A stretch of 64,000 nt of DNA, from positions 42,990,082 through 43,054,081 of the forward strand of contig JALGQZ010000001.1 of the NCBI GenBank assembly GCA_023105745.1. The letters run 5' to 3'. A model generated the notes under the pieces. That model saw only the letters and a program-made list of their open reading frames with translations. It did not search any database and was not told the origin of the DNA. The stretch comes from Austropuccinia psidii. Its lineage: Eukaryota > Basidiomycota > Pucciniomycetes > Pucciniales > Sphaerophragmiaceae. The position numbers and the translations under genes are program-made. Numbering within the stretch: position 1 is the stretch's first letter; each line of letters opens with the position of its first letter. This document shows, piece after piece, positions 57,925 to 64,000 of this stretch.

Positions 57925-58310
57925 CCAAAAATTCATTTAAAATCTTCCCACTTATGAATTTCCTTAACTTTTTTTTAAAAATGAAGGGTTCAATGTGAAG
58001 AATAAAGCACCAGAATCCCATAATTTTGGGAATTTTTTTGGGTGGGACAAGTGAAGGCGCAAAAAGGGGTTTTTTGTTGAATGTTTTTTCCCGTCATTGT
58101 AATATGCCTATTTTTAAAAAGTGAATTTAATAACTTCCCACTCATGAATTTCCTTATTTTTTTTTAAATTAAAGGGTTCAATATGGACAATAAAGAACCA
58201 GAAGCTCATGAATTGGGAAAATTTTTTGGGTGGGACAACAAGTGAAGGCGCAACGAGTGTTTTTTTAACTGTTTTTTCTCTTGTGTGTAATATGACTATT
58301 TTCAAGTACA
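57925..58310. repeat. 190-bp tandem duplication inside MULE
   Basis: Two units, starting near 57941 and 58131, share CTTCCCACTTATGAATTTCC, a GGGTTCAAT block, TTTTTTTGGGTGGGACAA and GTGAAGGCGCAA. They lie between the end of the transposase gene and the left terminus. No coding potential is evident. Confidence 0.78.
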
Positions 58311-58414
58311 AAAGTTCCACATGTTTGATGAAAAATGAGACTGAGGTGGGATTTAAGCCATATATATGACTGAGGAGGGGGATAATTGGCATAAATTGTA
58401 TATACAAAAATCAT

Positions 58415-61400
58415 TCAATCAGAATCAACCTCCAAAATAGTGGGTTTTTTCTGAGAGGGGGGAGGAAGATTGGACAAATACAACATTCTGTGTTTCTTAA
58501 ATTTATCAGCCCACCCCAGGGCTTGTTTTTGGGAATGAATGTCCCAGTTCACAGTAATGGGGGGGACTGGATAAACTTTAGAAATGATGATGTCCAAAGG
58601 AACAAAATGAGCACAACTATTCAAGAAGCAAATGAAAATGGGGGGATTATCATTTGGAGGACAGAAATAAGGGAAAAAAGAAAAGATTGGGCTGTGGAAT
58701 AAAAGAAAACTGGTCTTTTATACTTATTTGCAATTGCATCCCCCATATCAGGCATGGACATCCACTTGCTTTTTGGAGCCTGGCCAACATCTTAATACCA
58801 TTCAATTCTTTCCAAATAAGAAGATACTGAGGGAATTAAGGTGTTCATGGCTTCATAAAGGTCTTGATTTTGGTGAATTTCTTCAGCAAAGTCACCTCTG
58901 ACATCAGCCCGTTGATCTTGAGTCTTGTAAATGAAGTGGGATACTGTTCTGTAGCCACAGTTTCCATCACCCTGGACATTGATGGCCTTGAAGGTGTATT
59001 TCAATATAAACTTGGGCAAGTCTTCTGAGCCAGTTATCTGATAAAATAAGTTCAAAAAATGAATAAATATCAAAATAAACAACATAAAATTACATTAAAA
59101 AGAATCAGAAACTCACAAACAGCTTGGAGCATTCATCACTTGTGTGATAATTGCTTTGACAATGCTCACAGGTCAAGTCAATTGCATCATAGATATTCAA
59201 ACTGGTGGCAGGCTTGTGTGATTTTCTTTGTGATGTTTTGCTTCCAATTGCCAATCTTCTGGACCTTCTAAGGGTTACTTGTAATTTATTTAATTCAGTT
59301 GCTGAGTGTAGTGAATCTGATGAACTGATGGATTTAGATAATGAGTCCTCAGAATCTTCAGATGAGTCCACTTCCATAATTGGAGAGGGGACATTTGACT
59401 GGGATCTTGAAGTTGTTGTGCTGGTCACTTTTGATGGGGGTCTTCCTCTCCTCTTTGATTGACTTTCAATAATTTCAAATCTTGAAGGTTCTCTTTTGTT
59501 TTTATTCTTGGCTCCTTGGGGTCTTCCACGGATATTCTTGCATTCTAGAGTGTCTTCATAATATTGATCATCCTCTTGACTCTTGGGAATTTGATCAAAT
59601 GGGACTTTTCCAGTCAAAACATCTTGAAAATGTTGGAGTATTGGAGTGATTTCTGCCATTGGTCTTTGAAACAGGTCTTCCCCAATGTCTTCAAATATTT
59701 TCTTGGCTTCATTCTTTCTTTCTTTTTCAACACTTTGATCATCACCTTGAAAACCAGTCTGAGAAGAATATGACAACTAAAATCAGTTAATAAGAAAAAA
59801 AATAATAAGAAGAAATTAAAAAACCCTCACAGGCAAATTCAAATGCCATTGAGGATGGAAGTCTGATAATTCAAGCCTTTGGCACTTGGCAAATGCCTTT
59901 TGGGTCTTATGCTTGCAAGGAATGCCTTTATAATTGTTGTATTTGTTGGTGCATTTTTCATTTGGAGAAAATTTTGTTTTGAAATTTTCAAAGGCAATCT
60001 TAAGAGCATAATGAGACACCTTTCCATTGAGGGCACAGATGTGTGGAGGAAAATTCTTGACATGGACAATCATTTCTTTGGAGATTCTGTTGATAATTTC
60101 AATAAATTGTTTTCTGAATTCCATGTGGAGTGCCCTGACTACCTCCAGGAGAGTACCAGTGGACTTTTGGAGCCAAATTTTAACCATGGAATGGGCACCT
60201 TCAACTCTGGAGTTGGATCCCACACCCAGGTGGCAATGGTGGTTGGTCCAGGCTGGCACATAATACTCCTTTAGAGGAAGCCAGGTATTTTCCAAATACT
60301 GCAAGACCTCAGCATTTTTAGCTTGCTTTTGAAGCTTCTTCTAGTTGTCTTTGAAAGACTTTTCAGTGGGTGAATACATAAGCTGAGAAAATAATCCCAA
60401 AGTCATTAATAAAGACAATAATAAGAAAAAAGTGAAATAAAATGAAATAAAGTGAAGAAGTATATTACTTGATTCCAAAGGCCCATAAAATTTTCAAAAT
60501 CAGTTCCATGACCAATTTTCTTCATGCAATGAGCAGATACATCCTTGTTGATGTGCCAAATGCATAGGATGACTTTGGAGTCTGGGAAGAGCTTCTTAAT
60601 AGAGTTTTTCAAGGCCAGATCCCTGTCAATAACAATAACTGGAGGGGGAACAAGATTGGTGTTAATGAGGACCTTTTCAATGTATTTATTTAATGACCAA
60701 GTATATGAAGTTTCATTCTCATTCTTCATCAAACAAAAAGCCCCAGAAAAGGTATTATTTGTTGAGCTGAATCCAACAATATGAAAAAGGGGCATTTTGT
60801 ACTTATTGGTTTTATAAATACAATCCATAAGAATGACATGAGGAAAGCCATGAAGAAGTTTTATGGCCAGGGGGTGAGTAAAAAACAAGGAGGTAATGTG
60901 TCCCTCAGAATCCCTTGCAGAGGACCAAACAAAATTTTCTTCTTTGAGAGTGTCCATAAGAGCATCAATGGGCCTTCTGCCTTGCAGTTTGTCTTTCTTG
61001 ATTTTCTTGACTTGGTTATAAATGTCTTGAAGGATTACAGGCCTGTCAGACTCCCTCTGGCTGTATAATTGGGCCTGAATTTGCCTTGGCATGAGCAGTG
61101 ATTCAGACATTTGAGCAATTTGGGATGTTTCTTGCTCATTGAATTTCCTGAAAGCAGGATGTGCCATGATATTTTCAGTGGCATCATGGCTATGTTCAGG
61201 ATTTTTGACTTTAAGAGTCCAAGTGGTACTCTTGGCATATTTCCTGGCATAAAGTCTAAAAGGACAGTCAAGCTTTCTTGAGGTGACTGTTTTGGAGGGG
61301 CTTTTGTTGGGATTTGGGGTGCCAGACCTGTCACAACATATTTCAATTTGGTTGTGGGTCATATTGGACCTCAAGTTGGACACAGCATACCCCTGAGCCC

Positions 61401-61473
61401 TTGCAACATTATGCACATGTTGCCAAAGAAGCTCAAGGGTCTGAAATTCACCTTCAGTGGGGGGTTGAAGCAT
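58415..61473 (-). pseudogene. MULE transposase with FAR1-like, AT-hook, zinc-knuckle and OTU domains
   Basis: Four exons with GT-AG borders: 61473-60469, 60382-59831, 59776-59117, 59037-58415 (introns 86, 54 and 79 bp). Exon 1 starts at ATG 61473 and has a FAR1/WRKY-type zinc module (Cys47, Cys70, His94, His96), then the DDE transposase with Asp217 (MDCIYKTN) and Asp283 (IDRD). Exon 2 gives the Glu (SRVEGAHS, about residue 396). Exon 3 has two RGRP AT-hooks and a CX2CX4HX4C knuckle. Exon 4 is OTU-like, with DGNC (catalytic Cys) and, far downstream, CAHFVPL (catalytic His region). Lesions: TAG at 60341-60343 (probably once Trp), TAA at 58792-58794 and a frameshift near 58625. The transposase would cut and paste; the OTU part would be a cysteine peptidase acting on ubiquitin-like conjugates. 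Confidence 0.82.
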
Positions 61474-62047
61474 TTTTTTAATGAAACTTTTGTATAAAAG
61501 TAAAAAAAAGGGGGAATTGAGGGATTTGGAATGGGGTAAGAACCTTTTGCAATGTGAAAAAGAGGTGAAAAAAGGTGTGAAAAATGAACAGAAGTGGTTA
61601 AGAGTGACAGAAAGTGGTTTAAATGTGGGATTAATAGATGAGGGAAGGTAAAAAATTGACAATTGAGAGGCTTGAAAGCAGGTTGTTGTGGTGGAAAATG
61701 CAGTCTTTGAGGGAAAAAAAGAAAAAAAAGTGTGAAAAGCTTTGCAAAATGGCTTTGGTAATGCTGTTTTTCCAAAAAAACAATGGTTTGGGGTGGGGAT
61801 AATGTGGATTATTGGGGTGATTGAGCTTGTTTGTATTTTTTGGGGGGTGCTGGGCAAAAAAATCTGAAACAATTTGGAGTTAGAGAGGTTTTGTGGGGGA
61901 AAAAAACCTCTTTTGGGCATGTTTTGGCCCAATACAGGCCCAATGGTGTTTCATTTTTGATTAAAAATGGGCCCAGGGCACCCCTTACGTCTTTTTACTA
62001 AAAACGTACATGTTTTTACCAAATTATGGCCAAAACATTTAAGTTTT
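61474..62047 (-). other. 5' untranslated and promoter region of MULE transposase
   Basis: The frame of exon 1 stays open upstream to 61932, but that part is a low-complexity Phe/Ser/Thr/Pro translation of a pyrimidine-rich strand. I take it as untranslated. No clear TATA box was found. Confidence 0.5.
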
Positions 62048-62133
62048 TAGTAAAAGCACATAAGCTCTTACGTGTTTTTACCAATTGGCTTACGTGTTTT
62101 TACCAATTGGCTTACGTGTTTTTACCAACACCC
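62048..62133 (-). repeat. right terminal inverted repeat of MULE with 22-bp subterminal repeats
   Basis: The unit CTTACGTGTTTTTACCAATT (22 bp with GG) occurs twice in tandem and a third time running into the terminal ACCAACACCC. Such repeated subterminal motifs are the usual binding sites of MULE transposases. Confidence 0.82.
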
Positions 62134-62454
62134 TATTTTTTAAAGATTTTTTATAAGTTTTATTTTTTAATATTAAAAAATTATTCTTTTCAAAAAAAAA
62201 AAATTAAAATTTAAGATTTTGAATGAAAATTAATTCAGAGTAACTCAAAGAATAATTTTATAAGTTTTTGGATGTGAAAAAGCCATGTGTAAAAACAATA
62301 TAAAATTAAACCAAATTCCTCAATGAAAAAGACTTCCAAAACAGTTTCAAAAATAAGAATTATTCTAACTTCAAAATGAAAGAAAAAATTATTCGATTAA
62401 TATATTTTAGAACTTAAAAATATATTAATTGAGGGTACAAGGTTCAAAAAACAA
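62134..62454 (-). other. 5' leader of the gypsy element carrying LTR D3
   Basis: About 320 bp of AT-rich sequence between the MULE and the primer-binding site. In minus orientation it follows LTR D3, so it is the start of the internal region of that element, the rest having been lost. No gag is visible. Confidence 0.5.
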
Positions 62455-62467
62455 GGCCAGGCCCCCA
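62455..62467 (-). promoter_or_regulatory. primer-binding site of the D element
   Basis: The minus strand reads TGGGGGCCTGGCC two bases after the LTR end CATCTTACA. The same 2-base spacer before TGG is seen for gypsy C and gypsy E. Confidence 0.65.
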
Positions 62468-62469
62468 AA

Positions 62470-64000
62470 TGTAAGATGTGACTATGAAACTGATGATAAT
62501 ATTACTATTAATCAACAGTACTATGTCTGTTCTTATGAAATATAATAATAAAATATTATTATAACCACAATTAAATAATTAAAAATCATTTCTTTCATGT
62601 GTTAAACACTACTAGTGATGTAAACAGTAAGAAAGGAATTGTCTACAAGAATCAGTTACAAGAAGATTTTAATAATAAATACTTCTTTTAGTAAAATAAT
62701 AAAATTCTTTTAATATATAATTATCTTTTGCAAGAATAATTATAATGGTAATTATTGAAGAAAACTAATTTTGGAGAAAAACTTTAAGAATCAAAAATAA
62801 GTCACTCACTAATATTCCAAAGAACTTATTGAAAGATAAGGTAGAGAGATTTGACGTAGAATTGGGTATTTAAGGATCAAAATGGATTTATAACAGTATT
62901 ACAACAATATATAGTTGGATTCTATGATTTCACGTCTTTCTGGTTGATTCTGAAAGATTTAAAACACTTAAGAATAGCTGTAACTAATACTTACTTGTTG
63001 GTCATAATGGTTTAAATGATAATAAGATGATGATGTGGAAAAAACAGCAAGAAGAGGCTTCTTTTAAGTCAACAACAGCTCACAGAGGCGTGCCATGGAG
63101 CAAAATGAAAAACCAGTGAGTTAGAAAACAATAAAACTTTTTGGATTATTGATTGCATCATCTGTTGTCACGTAAGATTATCATAATTACTCAATTGATG
63201 CTTTTACATGACTACCAACCCCAATATGGTTAAGAATAAAAGGAGTAACATCTGTAAATCTTCTTTTATTCCAAAATCATCCTCGATTTCTCAAAGTTAT
63301 CAATGTTGTAGCCAATTTCATCACAGGATGTAATTACTGTGAATTTTTGAAGATTCAGTGTTTCACGTAGAATAGTCAAAAATGGACTGTAAGGAAAACC
63401 TTTAATTTGGCTAGTAAAACTGTAATTATCTTTGGTTGTAACATAGATAATACAGTTCCTCATTAGTCCTGAAAGTTTCAGAAAGATTCATTAAGAATTG
63501 TATTTTTAATGAATTTTTGAAGTTTCTACCTCATTTCTACGTAGAATTGCAAATATCAGTGTTTCACTGGTTGCTATGAGGTAAATTAATGGATACAAGT
63601 CCAAAAAGGGTTTTAATTACTCTTTTGGGGTTTATCCATGGAAATTCATTAAGAATTGACATGGTTACAGGAGTCTAACTAGCTCTTTACCTCCTTGGCA
63701 CGTCAAAATAGCAGGTTATTTGCTATTTTCTCAAGTCTTACTGTAGTTGTAACATGGTAACCAAGTTCCCAAAATGTTTTGATTTACCAATTAGGCCAAG
63801 ATCAGCCATGGATCCAAGCTTTAGAGCTGTCCACGCCTCTGAGGCCTCAGAAGTTGGGTACCCTGGCTATCTTTGATGTCTTTTGTCCCCCTTGCCTATT
63901 TTTCACGTCAAAATAGAAATTTAAGCTTCAAGTGAGATATCCACTATGGGTGTACCAAAAGTCCATGTAAGAATACCATGATATTAAGTGCTCAAAACAT
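62470..64000 (-). repeat. 5' LTR D, copy 3 (runs out of the window)
   Basis: It begins TGTAAGATGTG and matches D2 position by position with scattered differences. By comparison about 390 bp lie beyond the window end. With the primer-binding site at its inner edge it is a 5' LTR in minus orientation. Frames such as 63266-63463 have counterparts in D2 (50822-51019) only because the DNA is alike. Confidence 0.85.

Larger units (their letters stand above)
57680..62133 (-). mobile_element. Mutator-like DNA transposon (MULE) with OTU-domain transposase
   Basis: Inverted termini GGGTGTTGGTAAA enclose 4454 bp with one multi-exon gene on the minus strand. The left flank ends TATTTTA and the right flank begins TATTTTT, a weak candidate for part of a target duplication (MULEs usually make 8-11 bp). 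However, the left flank is the A2 LTR and the right flank is not its continuation, so the surroundings have been rearranged. Subterminal regions carry repeated ACGTAAG/CTTACGT motifs. Confidence 0.88.

Noticed and set aside
61474..61932. 153-codon N-terminal extension of MULE exon 1
   Set aside because: Low-complexity translation of pyrimidine-rich DNA; the FAR1-like domain begins right after the ATG at 61473.

Overview
The window is a stretch of transposon-packed, AT-rich, CpG-poor fungal DNA. The intact gag at 42312-43658 and the gag and pol families around it match Ty3/gypsy elements I associate with rust fungi (Pucciniales), most specifically the very large genome of Austropuccinia psidii. 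The rust assignment is strong. The species rests on my recognition of these families and needs a database search. I see no tRNA, rRNA, CRISPR array or convincing host gene.

Layout. 1-7169: Ty3/gypsy copy A1 (+ strand), decayed, with its 3' LTR. 7170-12430: AT-rich DNA with a 149-bp tandem repeat and no gene that I can support. 12.69-14.64 kb: decayed Ty1/copia pol (- strand). It is interrupted by chromodomain gypsy F2 (14649-24517, 5-bp target duplication GGAAG), whose gag is in turn split by gypsy E (17108-22642). 24690-28196: an E-type 3' LTR, broken by solo LTR G (24910-26603, target duplication AATAG), belonging to gypsy pol B-minus (28348-30494). 30495-32418: LTR D1. 32576-46773: gag and protease of gypsy B-plus (+ strand), split by two insertions: a 2710-bp LTR element with no pol and one unknown ORF (32843-35552, target duplication ATGGA), and the intact chromodomain gypsy F1 (36024-45112, target duplication GTTGA). 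46.78-50.02 kb: LTR and gag of gypsy C. 50021-51945: LTR D2. 51946-57679: second copy of family A. 57680-62133: a Mutator-like (MULE) DNA transposon whose multi-exon transposase ends in an OTU peptidase-like domain. 62134-64000: leader and 5' LTR (D3) of another gypsy, running out of the window.

How the parts relate. Everything recognisable is selfish DNA, and target duplications date the layers: copia is older than F2, which is older than E; B-plus is older than the unknown-ORF element and F1. F1 is the only element with a complete gag, a complete pol and near-identical LTRs, and is the best candidate for recent or current activity.

The points most worth a second look are: (1) a self-priming primer-binding site in the F family, with a matching change in its second copy; (2) a short protein encoded in a second reading frame over gag, recognisable in two gypsy families; (3) the LTR element with an unknown 380-residue protein; (4) the MULE-OTU transposase; (5) a GGGAAAA frameshift heptamer at the F gag-pol junction; (6) about two dozen TGCGCA palindromes in the 3' region of F1.
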